A stretch of DNA of 13,689 nucleotides from Methylococcaceae bacterium (GTDB lineage: Bacteria; Pseudomonadota; Gammaproteobacteria; Methylococcales; Methylomonadaceae): the NCBI GenBank assembly GCA_005779525.1, contig SXIZ01000115.1:1-13689 (forward strand), read 5' to 3'. Each line of letters begins with the position of its first letter. Positions within the stretch are counted from its first letter, which is position 1. The position numbers were made by a program, and so were the translations under genes. Below the pieces are notes generated by a model, which was not told where the DNA came from, did not search any database, and worked only from the letters and a program-made list of their open reading frames with translations. Of the stretch, positions 1-7,138 are shown one piece after another.

Positions 1-58
1 GATGAAGCGCCGGGATATTGATTTAAACCGGGTGCGGGATAAAGTGAAAAAAGCCTAA
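1..58 (+). CDS. 3' end of an unidentified protein gene (partial)
   Basis: An open frame enters from the left edge and ends with TAA at 56-58. The visible C-terminus reads MKRRDIDLNRVRDKVKKA, which is strongly basic. Whether the ATG at 2-4 is internal or a start cannot be told. A good terminator begins a few bases after the stop, which supports this being a true gene end. The stretch is too short to assign a family. Confidence 0.35.
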   Translation, partial: MKRRDIDLNRVRDKVKKA

Positions 59-65
59 AAACAAA

Positions 66-89
66 AAAAGCCCACATGAGTGGGCTTTT
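66..89 (+). terminator. Rho-independent terminator of the upstream gene
   Basis: A perfect 6-bp GC-rich stem (GCCCAC at 70-75, GTGGGC at 80-85) closes a 4-base ATGA loop. It is flanked by an A-run on the left and TTTT on the right, so the stem can extend by A-T pairs and may work in both directions. It lies 8 bases after the stop codon at 58. Confidence 0.8.
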
Positions 90-182
90 GGTCTATCGTC
101 TGTCCGCGGGGGGAGGTTTACACCAACAAATCCCGTGGCTATTAGATTAACTATAGTAGTTATTGACCAGAGAGTTAGGTAG

Positions 183-206
183 GTCGGGCAAGCTTTTATG
201 CCCGAC
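183..206. repeat. REP-like inverted repeat upstream of the RAYT relic
   Basis: GTCGGGCA (183-190) and TGCCCGAC (199-206) form a perfect 8-bp dyad around an 8-base loop. The left arm sequence GTCGGGCA occurs again at 275-282, inside the start of the transposase frame. Short GC-rich palindromes flanking a RAYT gene are the expected arrangement for REP elements. The rest of 90-253 shows no gene or other clear element. Confidence 0.6.
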
Positions 207-253
207 ATAACGATGCTGGTTGTAACAAAGATCTTTAGTAACGTTTATCATTC

Positions 254-815
254 GTGATAATCTGGCATCTGCATGTCGGGCAACGTTGCGCTCAAACACC
301 GGGCGGTACTTATTTTTTTACGGTAGTCACGTTTCGTCGGCGAAATTTTTTGTGCATACCGGAAAATGTCGATTTATTACGCGCGGCTTTGCGTGCCGTC
401 AAATATACTCATCCCTTCAAAATTGATGCGTTTGTATTGTTATCGAACCATTCGCATTGTATTTGGACCTTCCCACCCGGTGACCAAAATTGCCCGATGC
501 GCTGGAATATCATCAAAAATTATTTTACTCGTCGTTGTGCCGAACGTTATAAATCGCTTGGGTCGATCTCTCAACAACGCAAACGTGCGCAAACGATCTG
601 GCAATCACGCTATTGGGAACATCAAATCCGCGATGACCGGGATTTTGAAAGGCACTGCGATTACATTCATTGGAATCCCGTAAAACACAGTTGGGCGGGC
701 TAACGCCTGGGATTGGGCTTAATCAAGCTTTCATTGCTTTGTGTGTTTGGGAATATATCAATCGGCCTGGGCGGGTATTGCGAAGTTTTCGGAAGATGGT
801 AACTATGGCGAATAG
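254..815 (+). pseudogene. REP-associated tyrosine transposase (RAYT, Y1/IS200-like), broken by frameshift and stop
   Basis: The first frame (GTG at 254 to the stop at 701-703, 149 codons) is a Y1-type transposase of the RAYT group. It carries the N-terminal GGTYFFTVVTFRRR block, a metal-binding HxH in LLSNHSHCIWTFP, the WQSRYWEHQIRDDRDFERH segment, and the catalytic Tyr in DYIHWNPVKH. The family normally continues for another 30 to 40 residues. That continuation is present in another frame from about 699 to 815: ANAWDWA, a TAA stop at 720-722 where YSSFH is expected, then SSFHCFVCLGIYQSAW and a terminal GNYGE before TAG at 813-815. The gene therefore has a frameshift near 690-700, in a G-rich stretch, plus one nonsense codon, and is probably inactive. 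RAYTs are single-copy domesticated transposases linked to REP palindromes. An in-frame stop at 239-241 limits the start; the first ten residues match the family poorly. Confidence 0.85.
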
Positions 816-856
816 CGCGTAGTTCAGATTACGCTAGCGCTAATCGGAGCTACGCG
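816..856. repeat. Imperfect REP-like palindrome directly after the RAYT relic
   Basis: A nearly continuous dyad begins one base after the relic's ancestral stop codon. CGCGTAGTTC (816-825) faces GAGCTACGCG (847-856), and the inner part is GATTACGCT against AGCGCTAATC, with one bulged C and a few mismatches. The core resembles the common proteobacterial REP class with GGATTACGCTAGCGCTAATCC-like symmetry (comparison from memory). It differs in sequence from the palindrome at 183-206. Confidence 0.6.
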
Positions 857-874
857 GGCAAACTGTTGGACTGA

Positions 875-893
875 TCACATCCACCTGATGTGA
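875..893. other. Short perfect hairpin in the RAYT-efp intergenic region
   Basis: TCACATC (875-881) and GATGTGA (887-893) form a 7-bp perfect stem around a 5-base loop. There is no T-tract, so it is not an obvious terminator. It may be part of the REP debris. Apart from this and the efp promoter, the stretch 857-1088 shows no gene. Confidence 0.3.
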
Positions 894-1018
894 GCTGCCA
901 CTGACATCCGGGCCGGTAATTCCTTGCTAATCTCTCATAACGCCCCCTCGTACCAATAAATCACTTGTGTGCAGCACTACCCAGAAAAGATATTTTTGGC
1001 GAATCTGCGGGTTTTTTG

Positions 1019-1047
1019 TTGGTCTCTTAAGCCCCGTCAACTATAAT
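1019..1047 (+). promoter_or_regulatory. Candidate sigma70 promoter of efp-epmA
   Basis: A consensus TATAAT at 1042-1047 is preceded, after 17 bases, by TTGGTC at 1019-1024, which keeps the TTG of the -35 box. Transcription would start near 1054, about 35 bases before the efp ATG. An AGGA Shine-Dalgarno sequence lies at 1081-1084. Confidence 0.6.
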
Positions 1048-1088
1048 GACCAAATTTTTTAATTGATAAAGCTCCAAACGAGGAAACA

Positions 1089-1658
1089 ATGGCAGTTTAT
1101 AGTACCAATGAATTTAGAGGCGGGTTAAAGGTCATGTTGGATAATGATCCATGTGCCATTATCGAAAATGAATTTGTTAAGCCCGGTAAGGGACAAGCAT
1201 TCAACCGGGTGAAAATTAGAAATTTAAAAACCGGACGGGTGATTGAACGTACCTTTAAATCAGGTGAGTCATTAGAAGGTGCAGATGTTGTGGATGTGGA
1301 AATGCAATATTTGTATAACGATGGTGAATACCGTCATTTCATGGTGCCTGAAACTTATGAACAATATCAAATTGATGACAAAACTGTCGGTGATGTGCGT
1401 ATTTGGTTAAAAGATCAAGATATGTGTGTGGTGACTTTATGGAATGATGCGCCGTTGGCGGTGACCCCCCCTAATTTCGTTGTTTTAGCTATCACCGAAA
1501 CCGATCCAGGTGTACGTGGTGATACCTCAGGCGGCGGCGGAAAACCTGCAAAATTAGAAAGTGGCGCTGTGGTGCGGGTGCCATTATTCGTGCAAACAGG
1601 CGAAGTCATTAAAGTGGATACCCGTACGGGTGAATATGTTTCGCGCGTCAAAGAATAG
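1089..1658 (+). CDS. efp: Translation elongation factor P
   Basis: EF-P binds between the ribosomal P and E sites and promotes peptide bond formation at polyproline stretches. The 189-residue product is the usual length and matches the E. coli protein along its whole length. The N-terminal KOW-like domain holds the exposed loop FVKPGKGQAF, and the lysine modified by EpmA falls at residue 34, as in E. coli. The OB domains include YLYNDGE, VTLWNDAPLAVTPPNFV and the C-terminal signature VPLFVQTGEVIKVDTRTGEYVSRVKE. The ATG is preceded by AGGA at good spacing. The stop TAG shares its last base with the GTG start of epmA, so the two genes are probably translationally coupled. The lysine 2,3-aminomutase EpmB, needed to make (R)-beta-lysine, is not in the window. 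Confidence 0.98.
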   Translation: MAVYSTNEFRGGLKVMLDNDPCAIIENEFVKPGKGQAFNRVKIRNLKTGRVIERTFKSGESLEGADVVDVEMQYLYNDGEYRHFMVPETYEQYQIDDKTVGDVRIWLKDQDMCVVTLWNDAPLAVTPPNFVVLAITETDPGVRGDTSGGGGKPAKLESGAVVRVPLFVQTGEVIKVDTRTGEYVSRVKE

Positions 1659-2638
1659 TGACTAGTGATTGGCAGCCTGCCTGTGCATTGGATAAATTAC
1701 ATTTGCGAGCCGAAGTGCTCGCAACTATCCGTGCATTTTTTGCTCAGCGTCATGTGTTAGAAGTCGAAACTCCGCTACTGGCCAGTGCGACAGGCACCGA
1801 TCCGCAATTAGATTTTTTTGCCACCCGCTATGCTGGTGTTGTTCCGCCGCAGCAGTTGTATTTACAAACTTCGCCAGAGTTTGCCATGAAGCGCTTATTG
1901 GCAGCAGGCAGTGGCAGTATTTATCAAATCGCTAAAGCTTTTCGTAATGGGGAGCACGGCCGTTTTCATAATCCAGAATTTACGCTGCTGGAATGGTATA
2001 GGGTAGGTTTTGGTTTAGCTGAGCTGATGCAAGAAGTTGCAGAATTGTTTGCAGCACTATTTTGCTTAAAAAATATTGGTTTTCGCAGTGAACAATTAAC
2101 TTATCAAGCAGTGTTTGAGCAGTACACGGGGTTAGATGCGTTGGTGTTTGATGTAGATGCTTACACGCACTATGCAATCACGCAGCACTTGACCGATGCA
2201 CCTCGATTGTGTGCTGCAGAGCATGCTCTGTGGCTGGATTTTTTATTTAGTCATCAGGTGCAACCGCATCTGGGTCAGCAGGGTATCACCTTGGTATATG
2301 CCTACCCGCAGTGTCAATCTTCCTTAGCAAAGCTTAATCCCCAGGATAATCGCGTTGCCGAACGGGTTGAAGTTTTTTGGCAGGGGGTGGAGCTGGGTAA
2401 TGGCTTTTATGAGTTGGATAATGTTGTTGAGCAAGAACAGCGCTTTGATAAAGAAATAGCTTATCGGGTAGAGCAGGGCTTACCTGCAGTGTGTAAAGAT
2501 AAAAAATTTTTAGCCGCACTGGCAGCGGGGCTTCCTGAGTGTGCTGGAATTGCGTTAGGTTTGGACCGCATAATCATGTTGCTTGCTGGCAGTACCAGTA
2601 TTGCAGAGGTAATAGCATTCCCGCTGGCTCGAGCATAA
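1658..2638 (+). CDS. epmA: EF-P--(R)-beta-lysine ligase EpmA (PoxA/GenX/YjeA)
   Basis: EpmA is a truncated class II lysyl-tRNA synthetase paralogue that activates (R)-beta-lysine with ATP and attaches it to Lys34 of EF-P instead of to tRNA. The 326-residue product has only the catalytic core and no anticodon-binding OB domain, as expected for the family. Visible signatures are the motif 1 region RHVLEVETPLL (31-41), the LQTSPEFAMKRLL segment (about 69-81), motif 2 FRNGEHGRFHNPEFTLLEWY (95-114), the ELGNGFYEL block, and motif 3 GIALGLDRIIML near the C-terminus. The GTG start overlaps the efp stop by one base (TAGTG), and the first residues (SDWQPA) resemble the E. coli start region. Direct adjacency to efp supports the assignment over lysS. 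Confidence 0.96.
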   Translation: MTSDWQPACALDKLHLRAEVLATIRAFFAQRHVLEVETPLLASATGTDPQLDFFATRYAGVVPPQQLYLQTSPEFAMKRLLAAGSGSIYQIAKAFRNGEHGRFHNPEFTLLEWYRVGFGLAELMQEVAELFAALFCLKNIGFRSEQLTYQAVFEQYTGLDALVFDVDAYTHYAITQHLTDAPRLCAAEHALWLDFLFSHQVQPHLGQQGITLVYAYPQCQSSLAKLNPQDNRVAERVEVFWQGVELGNGFYELDNVVEQEQRFDKEIAYRVEQGLPAVCKDKKFLAALAAGLPECAGIALGLDRIIMLLAGSTSIAEVIAFPLARA

Positions 2639-2644
2639 TCGCTG

Positions 2645-2675
2645 TTGTCCGTTAAGAATTTGATTATGGTATAAT
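2645..2675 (+). promoter_or_regulatory. Candidate extended -10 promoter of bamA
   Basis: TGGTATAAT at 2667-2675 is a consensus extended -10 element (TGnTATAAT). The best -35, TTGTCC at 2645-2650, is 19 bases away and weak, which is acceptable for an extended -10 promoter. Transcription would start about 30 bases before the bamA ATG, so bamA need not depend on efp transcription. Confidence 0.55.
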
Positions 2676-2711
2676 TTTAAAGATATAACTACGTTATCTA
2701 GAGACCACTAC

Positions 2712-5018
2712 ATGAGATCATCCTTGTTAAAGCCACTATTGTTGCTATCACTGCTTAGCTTTTCGTCTGTCAATAGTGCTGAAGATTTCATAGTCAAAAA
2801 CATCAAAGTGAACGGCTTGCAAAGAATTACGGCAGGTACGGTATACGACTATTTACCCGTCAACGTGGGGGAAACCTTTTCTGATTCCGATGTTGCACCT
2901 GCGATTCGTGCACTTTTTAAAACGGGTTTTTTTAAGGACGTCACCATCGAACGCGAAGGGAGCACATTATTGATTAATGTGGTCGAACGACCTACCATCG
3001 CTAAAGTGACTTTCGACGGTAATAAAGATTTAAGTAAAGATGATTTAACCAAAGCCCTAAAAAAAATCGGCCTAACCGAAGGTTTGGTCTTTAATAGCCA
3101 AATTTTGGATAAGGTAGAGCAGGAACTCACCAGACAATACTTCAGCCATGGTAAATATGGTTTAAAAATAACTACCAATGTTGAAGATCTTCCGCGTAAT
3201 CGCGTCGATGTCAAAATTACGATTTCTGAAGGCCAAGCCGCTAAGATTCAAGAAATTAATATTGTCGGTAATACTGTCTTTCCGGCCAGTAAGTTATTGG
3301 GGGAGTTTGAGTTAAGTACTACAAACCTGTTATCTTTTTACACTAAAGACGATCAGTATTCTAAACAAAAACTGTCTGCCGATCTCGAGCGCTTGCGTTC
3401 TTATTATTTAGACCGAGGCTATATCAATTTTTCGATAGATTCTACGCAAGTGGCGATTACGCCCGATAAAAAAGGGATTTATATCACCATCAATATCAAG
3501 GAAGGCGAGTTATTCGTGCTGCAAAAAGTGAAGCTGACGGGTAATTTGATTGTCAATCCCGAAGATTTAGTCAAGTTGGTTAAAATTGGCCCGGGTGAGA
3601 TTTTTTCGCGTAAAAGTGCCACTGAAACCTCAAAAGCAATTACTGATCGCTTAGGCGATGAAGGCTATGCCTTTGCGAACGTCAATATGGTGCCTGATAT
3701 CAATGTGCATCACAAAACAGTCGATATGACCTTTTTTGTTGATCCAGGTAAACGGGTCTATGTGCGGCGTGTCAATATGACGGGTAATGCCAAAACCCGC
3801 GATGAAGTGCTACGTCGTGAAATGCGGCAAATGGAGTCAAGTTGGGCATCTACGTCACAAATTGACCGTTCTAAAACGCGATTGGAGCGTTTAGGTTATT
3901 TTGATACCGTGAACGTCGAAACTCCCGCAGTGGTGGGTGCTGCTGATCAAATCGATGTGAATTACTCGGTGACCGAAAAAGCAGCAGGCAACTTGATGGC
4001 TGGGGTAGGCTTTTCGCAGACGCAGGGGATTGTGTTTAACGCCAACGTCTCGCAAGATAACGTTTTTGGTTCTGGAAAACGGGTCAATGTCGGTTTTAAT
4101 AACAGCAATATTTCGACTGAGTATAGTTTTGGGTTTTTAAATCCGTATTTTACCAATGACGGTGTCAGCTTTGGCTATGATATGGGCTATCGTACCCGCA
4201 ACGCTGCGCAGGCAAATATTTCAAAGTATTTTACTAACGTGATCTATGGCGGCATCAATTTTGGGATTCCGTTAAACGAATTTGATCGTTTACGCTTCAA
4301 TTTAGATTTAAAACGTACAAAATTGAAACCGTCGACCCTCTCTTCGCAAGAGATTTTGAATTTTATCGATCAAAATCAAGATAGTAATAATGTGTTTGAT
4401 ACGCTTTCTGCTTCGGTCGGTTGGTCGCACGATACCTTGAATCGGCTGATTATGCCTAACGATGGTGGGCAACAGCGTTTAACTGCCTTGGCTACTGTGC
4501 CGGGCAGTGATTTGTTGTATTACAAAGTTGATTATAATCATCAACATTATTTCCCAATTGCTAAAGACTTAACCTTAAGGTTGCGTGGTGAAGCTGCCTA
4601 TGGCGATGGATATGGAAAAACCGAAGACTTACCGTTTTTTGAACATTACTTTAATGGTGGGGTGCGTTCTGTCAGAGGCTTTCTCGACAATACTTTGGGT
4701 CCACGCGATCAAAAAGGTGATCCTTTTGGTGGGTCAACCAAGATTGTGGGTAACGCAGAATTATTTTTTCCAGTGCCGTTTGTTGATGAAGTAAAATCGG
4801 TACGTTTAGGTGCATTTATTGATGCGGGTTCAGTCAGCGCTAATTTTGGGGTAGGTAAGCTGAAGTATTCTGCCGGTCTCTCTGGAGAATGGTTGTCGCC
4901 TTTTGGTGCCTTAGCGGTGAGTATTGCCCAACCCATCAATGCGGTCACCAATGATCCTGACTCGTATAAAAATGATAGAACCCGTTGGTTCCAGTTTTCC
5001 TTTGGGCAAGGGTTTTAA
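2712..5018 (+). CDS. bamA: Outer-membrane protein assembly factor BamA (Omp85)
   Basis: BamA is the essential core of the BAM complex, which folds and inserts beta-barrel proteins into the outer membrane. The 768-residue product has a signal peptide (MRSSLLKPLLLLSLLSF..., cleaved near residue 23). Five POTRA repeats follow at about 24-420, each with the alternating VxGN or VNGL and two-helix pattern (for example VKNIKVNGLQR, VTFDGNKDLSK, VNMTGNAKTRDE). A 16-stranded barrel spans about 425 to the end. The conserved VRGF motif of loop 6 is present in GGVRSVRGFLDNTLGP, and the chain ends in an aromatic-rich beta signal with terminal Phe (WFQFSFGQGF). The ATG at 2712 has only a weak purine-rich leader (AGAGA), but the signal peptide fits it well. 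In E. coli bamA follows rseP; here it follows epmA. It heads the skp-fabZ-lpxA-rnhB series. Confidence 0.98.
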   Translation: MRSSLLKPLLLLSLLSFSSVNSAEDFIVKNIKVNGLQRITAGTVYDYLPVNVGETFSDSDVAPAIRALFKTGFFKDVTIEREGSTLLINVVERPTIAKVTFDGNKDLSKDDLTKALKKIGLTEGLVFNSQILDKVEQELTRQYFSHGKYGLKITTNVEDLPRNRVDVKITISEGQAAKIQEINIVGNTVFPASKLLGEFELSTTNLLSFYTKDDQYSKQKLSADLERLRSYYLDRGYINFSIDSTQVAITPDKKGIYITINIKEGELFVLQKVKLTGNLIVNPEDLVKLVKIGPGEIFSRKSATETSKAITDRLGDEGYAFANVNMVPDINVHHKTVDMTFFVDPGKRVYVRRVNMTGNAKTRDEVLRREMRQMESSWASTSQIDRSKTRLERLGYFDTVNVETPAVVGAADQIDVNYSVTEKAAGNLMAGVGFSQTQGIVFNANVSQDNVFGSGKRVNVGFNNSNISTEYSFGFLNPYFTNDGVSFGYDMGYRTRNAAQANISKYFTNVIYGGINFGIPLNEFDRLRFNLDLKRTKLKPSTLSSQEILNFIDQNQDSNNVFDTLSASVGWSHDTLNRLIMPNDGGQQRLTALATVPGSDLLYYKVDYNHQHYFPIAKDLTLRLRGEAAYGDGYGKTEDLPFFEHYFNGGVRSVRGFLDNTLGPRDQKGDPFGGSTKIVGNAELFFPVPFVDEVKSVRLGAFIDAGSVSANFGVGKLKYSAGLSGEWLSPFGALAVSIAQPINAVTNDPDSYKNDRTRWFQFSFGQGF

Positions 5019-5147
5019 AGGTCGTTCTGATTTTTTTAACAGTTAGCCGCTGCCGATTTTCGGACAAGGCTTTACCCGGGATAATCTGCCGGTAACGTCA
5101 GATGCCATTATTTTGGAATGAATCTGAGAATGGTCGGGAAATTTACG

Positions 5148-5208
5148 CCTGTAATAAAAGCGGTTTTTTTATTGACAGGAAAAAGGAGCGTACCTCAGGG
5201 TACTTTTT
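5148..5208 (+). promoter_or_regulatory. Structured leader between bamA and skp (two hairpins)
   Basis: Two hairpins lie in tandem. The first pairs CCTGT-AATAAAA (5148-5159) with TTTTATT-g-ACAGG (5167-5179), giving 12 bp with one bulge. The second pairs GTACC (5190-5194) with GGTAC (5199-5203) around TCAG and is followed by TTTTT (5204-5208), so it looks like a small attenuator or weak terminator. A strong Shine-Dalgarno-like AAGGAG (5183-5188) lies between them but has no start codon at usable distance. The arrangement suggests control of skp and downstream expression by RNA structure; this is an inference. Confidence 0.35.
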
Positions 5209-5228
5209 AAGAGCAGATAGATTTAACA

Positions 5229-5729
5229 ATGAAAAAGCAATTAATGTTATTTGTGGGTTTGATGGCAGTCGCTAATATTTGTGCGGCAGAGCTGAAAATT
5301 GGCTTTGTGAATGTGCCTAAAGTATTAGAGAAAGCGCCCCAAGCTGAAAGTGCGAAAAAGCGTTTAGAAAAAGAGTTTGCACCCCGTGATAAATCTCTGG
5401 TTGCCCAGCAAAAAGAATTGCAGGCGTTACAAGAAAAAATTACGCGTGATGCAGCGGTCATGAGCGAATCGCAACGCCGCGATTTGGAGAAAGATCTGGT
5501 CGCAAAAGAGCGTGATGCTAAACGTGCGCAACAAGAATTCAGTGAAGATTTTAATTTACGTCGTAACGAAGAATTAGGTAAATTACAACGCCGTATCGTT
5601 GAATCTATTCGCGAATTAGCGAAAGAAGAAGGCTTCGATTTGTTGTTGACTGATGGTGTTATTTTTGCGGCAGATCAACTCGATGTGACTGCACAGGTAC
5701 AGAAAAAATTGGACGCAATTAAAGAATAG
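5229..5729 (+). CDS. skp: Periplasmic chaperone Skp/OmpH
   Basis: Skp is a trimeric periplasmic chaperone that holds unfolded outer-membrane proteins on their way to BamA. The 166-residue product starts with a signal peptide (MKKQLMLFVGLMAVANICAA) and the mature protein begins with ELKIGFVNVPKVLEKAPQ, the conserved OmpH opening. Residues about 40-125 are a highly charged, Lys/Glu/Gln-rich coiled coil that forms the tentacles, and the C-terminal segment EEGFDLLLTDGVIFAADQLDVT returns to the body domain. The Shine-Dalgarno sequence directly before the ATG is weak. The gene lies 210 bases after bamA, as in many gammaproteobacteria. The gene normally next, lpxD, is missing. Confidence 0.95.
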   Translation: MKKQLMLFVGLMAVANICAAELKIGFVNVPKVLEKAPQAESAKKRLEKEFAPRDKSLVAQQKELQALQEKITRDAAVMSESQRRDLEKDLVAKERDAKRAQQEFSEDFNLRRNEELGKLQRRIVESIRELAKEEGFDLLLTDGVIFAADQLDVTAQVQKKLDAIKE

Positions 5730-5782
5730 TGGCGGTTTTAGTGTGTAAGGTTGCAAATGCTTCATACTAATCTGAATTTATC

Positions 5783-5811
5783 TTTACACCGTTCATCGTA
5801 GTAAATGTTAT
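5783..5811 (+). promoter_or_regulatory. Candidate promoter of fabZ-lpxA-rnhB
   Basis: TTTACA (5783-5788) and TGTTAT (5806-5811) are 17 bases apart and match sigma70 boxes at 5/6 and 4/6 positions. They lie in the 5730-5906 gap where lpxD would be expected. No remnant of lpxD was recognisable there. Confidence 0.35.
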
Positions 5812-5906
5812 GCAAGGCTTCGGTCACGCTAGGTCGGAGTCTGCGTGTTTATTTGTAACTTTAAATAAATCGAAGTTCATTATTGAGTGAAATTATCCTT
5901 AAACCT

Positions 5907-6353
5907 ATGTCAATTAAATTAGATATTTTAGAAATTCAAGAGTTTTTGCCGCATCGATATCCTTTTTTATTAATTGATAGAGTGGTGGAATGCGAACCGC
6001 TTGTTAAATTGATCGGGCTTAAAAATGTCACTTATAATGAACCTTTTTTTCAAGGGCATTTTCCGCAAAAACCGATTATGCCGGGGGTTTTGATCTTAGA
6101 AGCATTGGCTCAGGCTACGGGTTTGTTGGCTTCTGAAAGTGCACCGGATGTTTTAGGTAAAGGTATGATTTACTATCTGGTGGGAATTGATAAAGCAAAA
6201 TTTAAACGCCCTGTGGTGCCTGGAGATCAGTTGATGTTACAAGCAAACTTTGTAAAAACTAAGCAGAATATCTGGGCCTTTGAGTGCCGCGCTGAAGTTG
6301 ATGGTGAATTTGTTGCCAGTGCTGATATTCGTTGCGCAGCTGCGGTGGAATAA
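5907..6353 (+). CDS. fabZ: 3-hydroxyacyl-[acyl-carrier-protein] dehydratase FabZ
   Basis: FabZ dehydrates beta-hydroxyacyl-ACP to trans-2-enoyl-ACP in fatty acid synthesis and competes with LpxA for beta-hydroxyacyl-ACP. From this ATG the product is 148 residues, a single hotdog fold. LPHRYPFLLIDRV (14-26) is the family signature, and FFQGHFPQKPIMPGVLILEALAQ carries the catalytic His51 and Glu65. FKRPVVPGDQL and the C-terminal ADIRCAA also match. A TTG at 5883 in the same frame would add eight residues; neither start has a clear Shine-Dalgarno sequence. ATG at 5907 gives an N-terminus closer to family length, so it is preferred with moderate certainty. The stop is followed almost at once by lpxA. 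Confidence 0.95.
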   Translation: MSIKLDILEIQEFLPHRYPFLLIDRVVECEPLVKLIGLKNVTYNEPFFQGHFPQKPIMPGVLILEALAQATGLLASESAPDVLGKGMIYYLVGIDKAKFKRPVVPGDQLMLQANFVKTKQNIWAFECRAEVDGEFVASADIRCAAAVE

Positions 6354-6355
6354 TT

Positions 6356-7126
6356 TTGATTGATCCAAAAGCTATTGTAGATAAAAAAGCGGAATTGGCT
6401 GACGATGTCAGTGTTGGTCCATTTTCTGTGATTGGGCCCCATGTCAAGATCGGTGCGGGGACCGTAATTGGTTCGCATGTGGTCATCAAGGGTCCAACCA
6501 CCATCGGTAAAGATAATCGCATTTATCAATTTGCCTCGATCGGTGAAGATCCGCAAGATAAAAAATATGCGCATGAGATTACCCGCTTAGAAATCGGGGA
6601 TCGCAACACTATACGTGAGTTTACTACTTTACACCGGGGCACCAAGCAAGACCGCTCGGTCACGCAGATTGGTAGTGATAATCTCTTTATGGCTTATACC
6701 CATGTGGCGCATGATTGTATTATTGGTAATCATGTCATTATGGCTAATGGGGCATCTTTGGCAGGGCATGTGCATTTAGGCAATCATGCGGCATTAGGGG
6801 GATTTACCCTAGTGCATCAGTTTACCCAAATTGGGCAATTTAGTTTTGCTGCGATGGGGAGTGCGATTACCCAAGATGTGCCGCCGTTTGTGATGGTAGG
6901 CGGCAGTCCTACACGACCACATGGCATCAATTCTGTGGGTATGGAGCGTAATGGAATTTCGCCGGAAGCGATTCGTTTAATTCGTAAGTCCTATAAAATT
7001 CTGTACAAATCGAATGCGCGTTTGGAAGATGCTATTGAAGAAATGGAAGATATTGCAGGTGAGTGTACCGAATTATCCATTATGGTCAGCTTTTTACGCA
7101 ATGTAACCCGTGGCATCTTACGCTAA
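6356..7126 (+). CDS. lpxA: UDP-N-acetylglucosamine acyltransferase LpxA
   Basis: LpxA performs the first step of lipid A synthesis, moving a 3-hydroxyacyl chain from ACP to the 3-OH of UDP-GlcNAc in the cytoplasm. The TTG at 6356 gives MIDPKAIVDKKAEL, matching the conserved MID start of the family, and is preceded by GGTGGA at 6344-6349. The 256-residue product (E. coli 262) is a left-handed beta-helix of hexapeptide repeats (VSVGPFSVIGPHVKIGAGTVIG and on), with the substrate segment IYQFASIGEDPQDKKY, HRGT, and the catalytic His119 in THVAHDC (E. coli His125). A C-terminal helical region follows (about 190-256). The acyl-length ruler position, Gly173 in E. coli, aligns with Met167 (QFSFAAMGSA). 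That resembles the Pseudomonas enzyme, which uses C10 chains. lpxB, usually next, is absent; rnhB follows after 12 bases. Confidence 0.95.
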   Translation: MIDPKAIVDKKAELADDVSVGPFSVIGPHVKIGAGTVIGSHVVIKGPTTIGKDNRIYQFASIGEDPQDKKYAHEITRLEIGDRNTIREFTTLHRGTKQDRSVTQIGSDNLFMAYTHVAHDCIIGNHVIMANGASLAGHVHLGNHAALGGFTLVHQFTQIGQFSFAAMGSAITQDVPPFVMVGGSPTRPHGINSVGMERNGISPEAIRLIRKSYKILYKSNARLEDAIEEMEDIAGECTELSIMVSFLRNVTRGILR

Positions 7127-7138
7127 CCTTGTTGTACT

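Noticed and set aside
366..683. A 105-codon plus-strand open frame within the transposase
   Set aside because: Its translation has no family features, and the overlapping frame carries all the RAYT motifs.
5018..5060. T-run at 5031-5037 as a bamA terminator
   Set aside because: No convincing stem precedes it; the nearby CCGA/TCGG stem is downstream of the T-run and only 4 bp.
5172..5206. TTGACA at 5172-5177 as a -35 box of a skp promoter
   Set aside because: No -10 box lies 16 to 18 bases downstream; the nearest TACTTT is 23 bases away, and the hexamer is part of a hairpin arm.
5730..5906. Possible remnant of lpxD between skp and fabZ
   Set aside because: No reading frame in the gap shows hexapeptide repeats or other LpxD-like sequence.
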